A DNA stretch of 7,987 bases from Thermoplasmata archaeon (GCA_030039135.1 JASHQN010000001.1:1-7987), one strand, 5' to 3'; positions 1 through 6,042 are shown, counted from the stretch's first letter. Translations and numbers: made by a program. The notes: a model not told the origin generated them from the sequence alone.

Positions 1-666
1 GTCGCCCTCACGGTCGGGCTCGGGCTCGCGTCGTTCGTGCTGTGCACGCGCCTCGCACCGGACCCGATGCGCTTCCTGATCGTCACGATCTTCATCGCGC
101 TCCTCCTGCAGTACGTGTTCGAGTACTACTACCCGGTCGGCGTCGAACTGGTGCCCGGGCTCGTCCCGGCGAAGGACGTGCTGATCCTCGGAGTATCGCT
201 CAACCCCGCGTACATCGCGGCGTCGGTGGTGACGGTCGTCCTCCTCGTCCTCCTCTGGGCGTGGATCGAGTGGACCTCCTACGGGCATGCCGTTCGCGCG
301 GCCGCCGAGGACCCTGAGACCGCGGCCCTGTTCGGAATCCGGGTGCGGACTGTGTACCTGGTCGCAGTGGCCGTCTCCTCGGCGTTGGTCGCGATTGCCG
401 CGGTGCTAATCGTCCCGGCCCAGGAGGCGACCCCCCAGATGTGGATCTACCCGTTCGTGATCGCCTTCGTCGTCGCGGTCGTGGGCGGACTCGCCAACTT
501 CAAGTGGACGATCCCCGCAGCGTTCCTGATCTCCTTCACCCAGTTCACGGTTACGACCGAATTCCCGAGCGCGACGGGGGCCGAGGACATCGTCGCGTTC
601 CTCGTCGCCATCGTGTTCATCATCGTACTGCCGCGAGGATTCGGAGGGATCGGACATGAGTCCTGA
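1..666 (+). CDS. livH: Branched-chain amino acid type ABC transporter permease, LivH family (5' partial)
   Basis: Inner-membrane permease subunit of a HAAT-family importer; with LivM it would form the transmembrane channel for branched-chain amino acids or other small carboxylates. The frame is open from base 1, so the N terminus lies outside the window; 221 residues are visible against about 290-310 for the family, so roughly 70-90 are missing. Most of the visible protein is hydrophobic helices. A conserved cytoplasmic coupling loop (bases 286-345) has the family pattern RAAAEDPETAALFGI, matching the 'RAxAxDPxxAxLxGI' region of LivH permeases. The C terminus ends in the usual 'LPRGFGG' type motif. 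It overlaps livM by 11 bases, implying translational coupling. A GTG at base 37 could be mistaken for the start, but it lies inside a transmembrane segment and is not needed. The substrate is not determinable: LivH relatives also carry amides, urea and aromatic acids. Confidence 0.9.
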   Translation, partial: VALTVGLGLASFVLCTRLAPDPMRFLIVTIFIALLLQYVFEYYYPVGVELVPGLVPAKDVLILGVSLNPAYIAASVVTVVLLVLLWAWIEWTSYGHAVRAAAEDPETAALFGIRVRTVYLVAVAVSSALVAIAAVLIVPAQEATPQMWIYPFVIAFVVAVVGGLANFKWTIPAAFLISFTQFTVTTEFPSATGAEDIVAFLVAIVFIIVLPRGFGGIGHES

Positions 667-1699
667 CGCCGGGGACTCCGGCGGCCCCGCGGCCGGCACC
701 GCGAGCGTCCCGCTCCACCGGCGACCCCTGGTCCCGTCCGCCCGCTACCCGTTGAGGACGCTCACTTCACCCACCTACCTCATCGCGATCGGCGTGATTG
801 CGTTCTTCGCCTGGTGGGCGTCCGGCTCCCCGACGTCGTTCTTCGCGCTCTCGCTCGTCTACGCGAGCATCTTCATCACGCTCGCGCTCGCCTGGGACTT
901 CTCCTCCGGCCTCACCGGGTATCTCAACTTCGGGCTCCCGTTCTTCTTTGGTCTCGGAGCGTTCACCGCCGGCTACCTCTCCTGGCACGGAAACCGCCAG
1001 GTGCCCGAGCTCCTCCTCGTCTCGTTCGGGATGGGGCTCCTCGCCGGACTGCTCTTCTCCCTCCCGACGCTGCGGCTCCGGGGTCCCTACTTCACGCTGC
1101 TTTCCCTCCTGCTCCCCCTCATCGGGGCCGACTTCATCATCGCCTTCTGGACCCAGCTTCACCTGCCCACGGAAGGGTTCGAGTTCCTCCCGTTCCTCGC
1201 GAGCACGCCGGAGGCGGAGCTCGTGCTCCTCTCGGTGGTGAACGGCGTGCTGCTGACCGCCTTCCTCCTTCTGCGAGACTCCCACTTCGGGCTCGTCCTG
1301 CGCGGCATCCGGGACGACGAGGATGCGCTCGGCTCGGAGGGGATCTGGACGTTCCCGTACAAGGTGGCCGCCTTCACGCTCGCGAGCGGGGTCGTCGCGT
1401 TCAGCGGAGCCACCTACGCCCTGGTCTACACCTACGGGGGGGTCGACACGTTCGACTTCATCTTCATCCTGTTCCCGGTGCTCATCGTCATCCTGGGTGG
1501 GATCGGCGAGCTCGCCGGCGCGGTCCTCGCCGGCTACCTCGTCATCCTCCTCTACCAGTACCTCTCCCCGATCCTCTCGACCCTGACGTTCATCATCCTC
1601 TCGGTCATCGCGATCCTCCTCGTCCTGTTCCTCCCGGGAGGGCTCCTCAAACCGATCCGTTCGTTCGTGCGGTTCATGCGCACCGGAGCGCCGGCATGA
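656..1699 (+). CDS. livM: Branched-chain amino acid type ABC transporter permease, LivM family
   Basis: Second membrane permease of the importer, 347 residues, complete. The first ~38 residues are polar, followed by hydrophobic helices through to about residue 328. Family landmarks seen: 'LTGYLNFGLPFFFGLGAF' at 86-103 (LivM 'LSGxxSLGxxxFFGIGAY'), 'LRGPYFTLLS' at 141-150, the cytoplasmic coupling loop around 'GIRDDEDALG' at 217-226, 'GGIGELAGAVLAG' at 281-293 (family GGxGTxxGPxxGA), and a C-terminal 'LPGGLLKP'. The ATG at 656 is supported by a GGAGGG at 643-648, seven bases upstream, and lies inside the end of livH. The stop overlaps the livG start as ATGA. Compared with typical LivM, the coupling loop has DDEDALG rather than EDExAAxxxG, a modest divergence. 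Assignment to the family is firm; the transported substrate is unknown. Confidence 0.92.
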   Translation: MSPDAGDSGGPAAGTASVPLHRRPLVPSARYPLRTLTSPTYLIAIGVIAFFAWWASGSPTSFFALSLVYASIFITLALAWDFSSGLTGYLNFGLPFFFGLGAFTAGYLSWHGNRQVPELLLVSFGMGLLAGLLFSLPTLRLRGPYFTLLSLLLPLIGADFIIAFWTQLHLPTEGFEFLPFLASTPEAELVLLSVVNGVLLTAFLLLRDSHFGLVLRGIRDDEDALGSEGIWTFPYKVAAFTLASGVVAFSGATYALVYTYGGVDTFDFIFILFPVLIVILGGIGELAGAVLAGYLVILLYQYLSPILSTLTFIILSVIAILLVLFLPGGLLKPIRSFVRFMRTGAPA

Positions 1700-2400
1700 G
1701 CCTCCTCGAGGTCGCCGGGGTCTCCCGGTCGTTCGGCGGGAACCGGGCCGTCGACGACGTCTCGTTCGACATGGGAGTCAACACGCTCGCGATCGTCGGC
1801 CCGAACGGCGCGGGGAAGACCACGCTCCTCAACCTGATCGCGGGGGTCCTCCACCCGCAGAAGGGCTCGATCCATTTCGGCGGACGGAACGTGACCCATC
1901 TCGCCCCGTGGAGAATCGCCCGTCTCGGGATGGTGAAGACCTACCAGGTCGTCCGCCCCTTCCGCACCCTCACCGTCGAGGAGAACCTCGCTCTCTTCGC
2001 CAAACTCCGCAAACATGTGCGCATCGAGCCGATCCTCGCCACCACCGGACTGACGGAGGTCCGCCGCCACTACGCCGGAGCCCTCCCGTTCGGGCTCCAG
2101 AAGCGGCTCGAGCTCGCGAAGGGCCTCGCCGCCGATCCGGATCTCCTCCTCCTCGACGAACCGATCGGAGGGCTGAGCCGCGAGGAGGCCGAGGGGTTGC
2201 TCGCCTCCCTCGCGGCACTGAAGAGCTCCGGTGTCCGGATGATCGTCGTCGAGCACCGTCTTTCGGAGATCTTGCCGATCGTGGATCGCGTGGTCGCCCT
2301 CGACCGGGGACGGTTGATCTTCGACGGGACCCGGGAGGAGTTCTTCCGGGACCCCGCCGTGCGCACGGCGTACCTCGGGAGGTCGGATGCTGCGGGTTGA
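1696..2400 (+). CDS. livG: Branched-chain amino acid type ABC transporter ATP-binding protein, LivG family
   Basis: Cytoplasmic ATPase that pairs with LivF to power the LivHM channel. 234 residues, complete. Walker A GPNGAGKTT at 35-43, Q-loop glutamine 84 in 'KTYQVVRPF', signature region 'LPFGLQKRLELAKGLA' at 130-145, Walker B LLLLDEP at 150-156, and switch histidine 187 in 'VVEHRLSEI'. All catalytic elements are present. The 'P-F-G-L-Q-K' version of the signature replaces the common S-Y-G-Q-Q-R, but LPxGLQK is a recognised LivG variant. The protein is about 20 residues shorter than a usual LivG (around 250-260), and the loss falls in the helical subdomain between the Q-loop and the signature (residues 90-130). 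The ATG is chosen because it makes an ATGA overlap with livM and follows GGAG at 1685-1688. A longer in-frame extension upstream exists but lies antiparallel to no known domain and overlaps livM completely, so it is rejected. Confidence 0.93.
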   Translation: MSLLEVAGVSRSFGGNRAVDDVSFDMGVNTLAIVGPNGAGKTTLLNLIAGVLHPQKGSIHFGGRNVTHLAPWRIARLGMVKTYQVVRPFRTLTVEENLALFAKLRKHVRIEPILATTGLTEVRRHYAGALPFGLQKRLELAKGLAADPDLLLLDEPIGGLSREEAEGLLASLAALKSSGVRMIVVEHRLSEILPIVDRVVALDRGRLIFDGTREEFFRDPAVRTAYLGRSDAAG

Positions 2401-3133
2401 GCACCTCACGGCCGGCTACTACGGCTCCACCGTCCTCGATGAGGTCTCCCTCTCCTCGGGCGAGGGTATCACGCTCGTCATCGGGCCGAACGGCGCGGGC
2501 AAATCGACCCTGGTCCGCTCGATCGTCGGGTCGCTCCGACCCGTGTACGGCGAGGTCCGTTTCGAAGACCGCCCGATCCAGACCCTCCCGGCCGAGGCGA
2601 TCGCGGATCTCGGCATCGCCACCGTGCCCGAACGGGCGCGCCTCTTCGGCGACCTCCGGGTCATCGACAACGTGCGGATCGGCTCGCGCCTCGCCAAGCG
2701 GCGGGGCGAGAAGGTCGATTTCGACGCCGACCTCCGCGAGGTCTGCGATCTCTTCCCGGACCTACAGGCGAAGCTGAACGACCCGGCGCGCAGCCTGAGC
2801 GGGGGCCAGCAGCAGATGGTGTCGATCGCGCGGGCGCTCGTCGCCCACCCGAAGTTCCTCGTGATGGACGAGCCCACGACCGGACTTCACCCGGTGCTCG
2901 TCAAGGAGCTGATCGTCAAGATCGAACACGTCGCCCGTGACCTTCCGATACTCCTCACCGAGCAGAACGTTCTCCAGACGGTGCCGATCGCCTCGCACGT
3001 CCATCTGATCGAGGCGGGGCGCGTCGTGCTCTCGGGGACCCCCGGGGAGATCCTGGCCAACGACCGCGTGCGCCGCGTCTACCTCGGAGAACGCGGGGAG
3101 ACCGCGCCGGCCGCTCCCACGGAGGCAGGATAG
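2387..3133 (+). CDS. livF: Branched-chain amino acid type ABC transporter ATP-binding protein, LivF family
   Basis: Second cytoplasmic ATPase of the importer, 248 residues, complete. Walker A GPNGAGKST at 33-41; the LivF-typical 'PERARLFGDLRVIDNVRIG' at 81-99 (family 'PExRxxFxxLTVxENLxxG'); signature LSGGQQQ at 137-143; Walker B FLVMDEP at 157-163; and 'TEQN' at 191-194, where LivF proteins characteristically carry EQN in place of the H-loop histidine, so this is not a defect. The start at 2387 follows GGGAGG at 2377-2382 and overlaps livG by 14 bases, which fits coupled translation of the two ATPases. The last ~15 residues are rich in proline and alanine and probably disordered. The livF stop is followed after four bases by the first hydrolase, whose Shine-Dalgarno lies inside the livF 3' end, tying the transporter to the metabolic genes. 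Confidence 0.94.
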   Translation: MLRVEHLTAGYYGSTVLDEVSLSSGEGITLVIGPNGAGKSTLVRSIVGSLRPVYGEVRFEDRPIQTLPAEAIADLGIATVPERARLFGDLRVIDNVRIGSRLAKRRGEKVDFDADLREVCDLFPDLQAKLNDPARSLSGGQQQMVSIARALVAHPKFLVMDEPTTGLHPVLVKELIVKIEHVARDLPILLTEQNVLQTVPIASHVHLIEAGRVVLSGTPGEILANDRVRRVYLGERGETAPAAPTEAG

Positions 3134-3137
3134 CTCC

Positions 3138-3977
3138 ATGCCGGTCGCTCGACGCAACGGAGCCGAGATCTACTACGAGGTACGGGGGGAGGGTCCTCCG
3201 CTCCTCTTGCTCGAGGGCCTCGGCTACGGACTCTGGATGTGGCGCGGGCAGTCGCCCGCGCTCGAGAAGGAGTTCCGGCTCGTGCTCGTCGACAACCGGG
3301 GGGTCGGCCGCAGCTCTCCGCTCCCGGGACCGTACACGATCCTCGAGTTCGCCCGGGACGCGCTCGCCGTGCTCGACGCGGAGAAGCTCGAGCGGGTGGC
3401 CGTCCTCGGCGTCTCGATGGGAGGGCTCATCGCGCAGGCGCTCGCGGAACTCGCTCCCGGCCGCATCGACGCGGCGATCCTCGTCTCGACGCTGGCGGGC
3501 GGCCCCGACGCACGGCCCATGCCCGCCGAGACCCTCGCCGAGCTGATCCGAGTGGTCCCCGGCGAGACCCCGGCGGACCGGATCCGTCGCACGATGCGCC
3601 TCGCGCTGACCCCGACGTTCCTACAGGAGCACGCTCCCGAGCTCGAGGCGATCATCGCCGACCGGCTCGCCGCCCTCCAGCCGCCGGAGCAGTGGACGTA
3701 CCAAGCGATGGCCGGCCGAGCGTTCGACGCTCGCGCGAGCGATGCCCGGCTCTCGATCCCCGTGCTCATCCTCACGGGGACCGAGGATCGAGTGGTCCCG
3801 TGGGCGAACTCCCTCGTGCTCTACCGCCTTCTGCCCCGGGCCTCCCTCACGATCTTTCACGGACAGAACCACCTCCTCCCCATCGAGCGCGCGACGGAGT
3901 TCAACGACGCCGTCGCGCGGTTCCTTCGATCGGTCGCGGACGGGACCTTCGCGCCTGGCGGCGAGGAAGTGGGATGA
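3138..3977 (+). CDS. Alpha/beta-fold hydrolase, copy 1
   Basis: Predicted cytoplasmic hydrolase of 279 residues with the alpha/beta-hydrolase fold, acting on an ester, lactone or thioester; no signal peptide. Catalytic triad by motif: Ser93 in the nucleophile elbow 'GVSMGG', Asp217 in 'GTEDRVVP', His245 in 'GQNHLLP'. The 'DNRGVGRS' strand-turn at 52-59 is typical of the enol-lactonase/peroxidase-like branch. The usual oxyanion 'HG' after strand 3 is replaced by Glu26-Gly27 in 'LLEGLGYGLWMW', a change shared with copy 2. Start ATG 3138 follows GGAGG at 3121-3125, which lies in the end of livF. The stop overlaps the next ORF as ATGA. It is about two thirds identical, without gaps, to the hydrolase at 4171-5010. 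Closest named activities, such as 3-oxoadipate enol-lactonase, are only fold-level matches; the substrate is unknown. Confidence 0.92.
   Translation: MPVARRNGAEIYYEVRGEGPPLLLLEGLGYGLWMWRGQSPALEKEFRLVLVDNRGVGRSSPLPGPYTILEFARDALAVLDAEKLERVAVLGVSMGGLIAQALAELAPGRIDAAILVSTLAGGPDARPMPAETLAELIRVVPGETPADRIRRTMRLALTPTFLQEHAPELEAIIADRLAALQPPEQWTYQAMAGRAFDARASDARLSIPVLILTGTEDRVVPWANSLVLYRLLPRASLTIFHGQNHLLPIERATEFNDAVARFLRSVADGTFAPGGEEVG
3964..3971 (+). promoter_or_regulatory. Weakened Shine-Dalgarno of the 64-codon ORF
   Basis: AGGAAGTG, one base different from AGGAGGTG at 4997-5004 and also encoding the E-E-V tail of its hydrolase. Only two bases separate it from ATG 3974, because the CTAG found in the other copy is missing. 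Initiation is likely to depend on coupling to hydrolase 1. Confidence 0.55.
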
Positions 3978-4168
3978 CGGCCATCACCGGCGCGCCCTCG
4001 AACGGCGTCTACCGGCCGCGGGCGGTCGCGCGACGGTTCTGGCTTCCCATGAGCGTCGAGCAGGAAGCGCGGGGGTTCGGCGAGCAACACGTCCGCGCGT
4101 GGCGCGAGACGCTCCTCGACGGAGGCGGGCGGGGACTGCCTCCCGCTGCCCCGCCGGGAGGTCGGTAG
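3974..4168 (+). CDS. 64-codon ORF, probable truncated remnant of a KAS III-like gene
   Basis: A 64-residue ORF beginning at an ATGA overlap with hydrolase 1. Its first 40 residues align, with one six-residue gap, to residues 1-46 of the condensing enzyme at 5011: shared landmarks are M-T, S-x-G-x-Y-x-P-R, A-x-A-x-x-F-x-L-P, then G-F-x-x-x-H-V at equal spacing, about 18 identities in 40 aligned positions by eye. It occupies the equivalent place, immediately after a hydrolase ending in EEVG. The remaining 24 residues are glycine- and proline-rich with only faint similarity (R-x-x-L...R-G). The active-site Cys, His and everything downstream are absent, so it cannot be a condensing enzyme. Third codon positions are still about 90% G/C through codon 49 and less so afterwards, so the frame may still be translated. 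Best read as a decayed duplicate; a small accessory protein is the alternative. Confidence 0.6.
   Translation: MTAITGAPSNGVYRPRAVARRFWLPMSVEQEARGFGEQHVRAWRETLLDGGGRGLPPAAPPGGR
4128..4161 (+). promoter_or_regulatory. Ribosome binding site of hydrolase 2 with possible hairpins
   Basis: GGGAGG at 4156-4161 is the Shine-Dalgarno for ATG 4171. It can pair with CCTCCC at 4139-4144 (six base pairs, 11-base loop). A competing stem, GGCGGGG 4128-4134 with CCCCGCC 4149-4155, would leave the site free. The region is inside the end of the 64-codon ORF, so passing ribosomes would melt either stem. Chance pairing is common in DNA this G+C-rich; the binding site itself is more certain than the structure. 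Confidence 0.4.
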
Positions 4169-4170
4169 AC

Positions 4171-5010
4171 ATGGCGGTCGCACGGCGGAACGAGGCGGAG
4201 ATCTACTACGAGGTACGGGGATCGGGTCCCCCACTCCTCCTCGTCGAGGGCCTCGGCTACGGACTCTGGATGTGGCGGGCCCAGGCGCCGGCCCTCGAGA
4301 AGAGCTTCCGATTGATCCTCTTCGACAACCGCGGGGTCGGCCGAAGCACGCCGCTTCCCGGCCCGTACAACGCCGCCGAGTTCGCCCGGGACGCGCTCGC
4401 GGTGCTCGATGCGGAGGGGATCGACCGGTCCGCGGTCCTCGGGGCATCGATGGGCGGAGCGATCGCACAGGCGCTCGCGGCGCTCGCTCCCGAACGGGTC
4501 TCGGCGCTCGTCCTCTCGTGCACGCTCCCCGGCGGACCCGGGTCGAAGCCGATGCCGCCTGAGACGTTCGCCGAAGTGACGCGCCCGGTCCCGGGGGAGT
4601 CCGAACCGGACCGACTGCGCCGGACCATGGGGGTGGCGATGACGCCCGGATTCCCCCGCGAACGGCCCGAGGTCGTCGACGCGATCGTCGCGGACCGGCT
4701 CCAGTCGCCGACGGACCCGACGCAATGGATGTACCAGGCGATGTCGCTGCGCGACTTCGACGCCACCGCGAGCGACGCCCGGCTGTCCTGTCCCGTCCTC
4801 CTCACGACCGGGACGGCCGATCGGGTCGTGCCCTGGACGAACTCCCTCCTGCTCTACAAGCTGATCCCGAAGACGTCGCTCGTCCTGTTCCGGGGCCAGA
4901 ACCACCTCCACCTGCTCGAGCGGGCCGCCGAGTTCAACGACGCCGTGACGCGTTTCCTGGCGACACCCTCGAACGGGATCCCTCCCGGCCAGGTCGAGGA
5001 GGTGGGCTAG
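4171..5010 (+). CDS. Alpha/beta-fold hydrolase, copy 2
   Basis: Second 279-residue alpha/beta hydrolase, aligning gaplessly to copy 1 with about 186 identical positions by hand count. The triad sits at the same numbers: Ser93 in 'GASMGG', Asp217 in 'GTADRVVP', His245 in 'GQNHLHLLE'. It also has Glu26-Gly27 instead of HG in the oxyanion loop. Differences concentrate at residues 108-126, 154-187 and the C-terminal tail; the 154-187 stretch corresponds to the cap that usually shapes the substrate pocket, so the copies may differ in substrate (inference). Start ATG 4171 follows GGGAGG at 4156-4161. Its C-terminal EEVG codons contain the Shine-Dalgarno of the condensing enzyme, and its TAG stop touches the next ATG with no gap. 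Cytoplasmic, no signal peptide. Exact substrate unknown. Confidence 0.92.
   Translation: MAVARRNEAEIYYEVRGSGPPLLLVEGLGYGLWMWRAQAPALEKSFRLILFDNRGVGRSTPLPGPYNAAEFARDALAVLDAEGIDRSAVLGASMGGAIAQALAALAPERVSALVLSCTLPGGPGSKPMPPETFAEVTRPVPGESEPDRLRRTMGVAMTPGFPRERPEVVDAIVADRLQSPTDPTQWMYQAMSLRDFDATASDARLSCPVLLTTGTADRVVPWTNSLLLYKLIPKTSLVLFRGQNHLHLLERAAEFNDAVTRFLATPSNGIPPGQVEEVG
4997..5004 (+). promoter_or_regulatory. Strong Shine-Dalgarno of the condensing enzyme, inside hydrolase 2
   Basis: AGGAGGTG, complementary to the 16S rRNA 3' end at every base of the core, six bases before ATG 5011. It is read as part of the E-E-V codons at the C terminus of hydrolase 2, so the hydrolase tail doubles as a ribosome binding site. 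Confidence 0.75.
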
Positions 5011-6030
5011 ATGACGGGGTCCGTGGGGATCGTGTCCTACGGGCTCTACGTCCCCCGTGGGATCGTGACGGCCGCCGCCCTAGCGCACCAGTTCCATCTG
5101 CCCGTCGAAGTGGTCCGGAAGAAGCAGGGGTTCGACCGCAAGCACGTGAGCGCGCCGGGGACGATGCCGAGCGACATGGCGCTGCGGGCGTCCCGGATCG
5201 CTCTCGAACGGGCGCGCGAGCGGGGGATCGACCGGTCCGACATCGGGCTCGTCGTCTACTGCGGCTCGCAGTGGAAGGACTACCACATCTGGTTGATGAG
5301 CACGTTCCTGCAGGACCGGCTCCGGATCCCTCGTGCCTTCGCCTTCGACGTCTCGGCGATGTGCGCGGGGATTGTCTTCGGGCTGTACGCGGCGAAGAAC
5401 TTCCTCATCGCGGACCCGAACCTCCGCGCGATCCTGCTCGTGGGCGCCTCGAAGGAGTCGTACATCGTCTCCCCCCGGGCCCCGATGAGCCAGTGGATGG
5501 ACAACTTCGCGGACGCCGGGGTCGCCGTCGTGGTCGCGCGGGACCGTTCCGAGAACCTCGTGCTCGCCTCGGACTTCCTGAGCGACGGTTCCCTCTCCCT
5601 CGCCCCGGTCGAAGCCGGCGGTGGGGCGCGTCACCCGGTCTATCCCGCGTACGCTCGCGCGGGACAGGTGTACGCCGAGACGCTCCTTCCCGAAGCGGTC
5701 TTCCGGCGCCGGATGGACGCGGTCTCGCTTCCGAACTTCGTCCGGGTCATCCGGAACTCGGTCGCGCAGAGCGGTCTCTCGCCGACCGACCTCCGTCTCG
5801 TGCTCCTCAACCACATGAAGCGCTCGTTCCACCACGCCATCCTCGAAGAGGTCGGCGTGCCGGCCGATCGCGCGGTGTACCTCGACCAGTATGGGCACAG
5901 CCAGTCGGCCGACCAGATCCTGGCCCTCGACCTCGTGCTCTCCGCCGGGACGTTCGTCGAGGGACCGGTGGTAATGGCCGCCGCGGGAAGCGGGTACGTC
6001 TGGGGATCGACTGTCGTGCGCTGGGGGTAG
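5011..6030 (+). CDS. Ketoacyl-ACP synthase III-like condensing enzyme (thiolase superfamily)
   Basis: 339-residue FabH-like protein, slightly longer than typical FabH (about 315-330). KAS III enzymes use an active-site cysteine to accept an acyl group from an acyl-CoA and condense it with a malonyl or second acyl thioester. Seen here: N-terminal 'GIVSYGLYVPRGIV' (6-19), nucleophile Cys118 in 'FDVSAMCAGIVFGL', His268 in 'LLNHMKRS' at the catalytic-histidine position, and a family-like C-terminal 'AAAGSGYVWGSTVVRWG'. Where FabH has the catalytic Asn (GNTSAAS), this protein has His296 in 'YGHSQSADQ', giving a Cys-His-His set. That resembles KAS III-like homologues outside housekeeping fatty-acid synthesis, so a specialised role is more likely than primary FabH. 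Start ATG 5011 follows a near-perfect AGGAGGTG at 4997-5004. It lies between a hydrolase and an acyl-CoA synthetase. OleA- or HMG-CoA-synthase-like chemistry is possible but unproven. Confidence 0.88.
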   Translation: MTGSVGIVSYGLYVPRGIVTAAALAHQFHLPVEVVRKKQGFDRKHVSAPGTMPSDMALRASRIALERARERGIDRSDIGLVVYCGSQWKDYHIWLMSTFLQDRLRIPRAFAFDVSAMCAGIVFGLYAAKNFLIADPNLRAILLVGASKESYIVSPRAPMSQWMDNFADAGVAVVVARDRSENLVLASDFLSDGSLSLAPVEAGGGARHPVYPAYARAGQVYAETLLPEAVFRRRMDAVSLPNFVRVIRNSVAQSGLSPTDLRLVLLNHMKRSFHHAILEEVGVPADRAVYLDQYGHSQSADQILALDLVLSAGTFVEGPVVMAAAGSGYVWGSTVVRWG

Positions 6031-6034
6031 GAGG
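6030..6034 (+). promoter_or_regulatory. Shine-Dalgarno deciding the GTG start of the acyl-CoA synthetase
   Basis: GGAGG begins on the last base of the condensing-enzyme TAG stop and ends eight bases before GTG 6043. It supports this GTG over internal starts, and the following residues fit the normal N terminus of the family. Confidence 0.7.
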
Positions 6035-6042
6035 CAGATCCC

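Larger units (their letters stand above)
3138..4093 (+). repeat. Diverged tandem duplication, copy A (hydrolase plus condensing-enzyme N terminus)
   Basis: The whole of hydrolase 1 and the first 40 codons of the 64-codon ORF correspond, in order, to bases 4171-5148. Within the hydrolase genes the offset is a constant 1033 bases, with exact stretches such as 3211-3244 equal to 4244-4277 (34 bases) and 3345-3367 equal to 4378-4400 (23 bases). The gene junction matches except that copy A lacks the four bases CTAG between GTGGG and ATGACGG. Confidence 0.75.
4171..5148 (+). repeat. Diverged tandem duplication, copy B (hydrolase plus condensing-enzyme N terminus)
   Basis: Counterpart of bases 3138-4093. 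Here the condensing-enzyme gene continues intact past the duplicated part to base 6030. Hydrolase copies align without gaps; the condensing-enzyme portions align with an 18-base (six-codon) difference after the P-R of the N-terminal strand. Confidence 0.75.

Noticed and set aside
814..1695. A long N-terminal extension of LivG reading through livM.
   Set aside because: It is livM in another frame; LivG homology begins exactly at ATG 1696, which has an ATGA overlap and a nearby GGAG.
2941..3010. Loss of the switch histidine in LivF ('TEQN').
   Set aside because: EQN at this position is normal for LivF ATPases, so it is not a defect.
4128..4161. An H-type pseudoknot made from both stems at once.
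   Set aside because: The linker that would have to cross the seven-base-pair stem has zero bases, so the two stems can only be alternatives.
3138..5010. Calling the two hydrolases OleB-type or haloalkane dehalogenases.
   Set aside because: Both have a Ser nucleophile in GxSxGG, not the Asp of that family, and lack the HG oxyanion motif.
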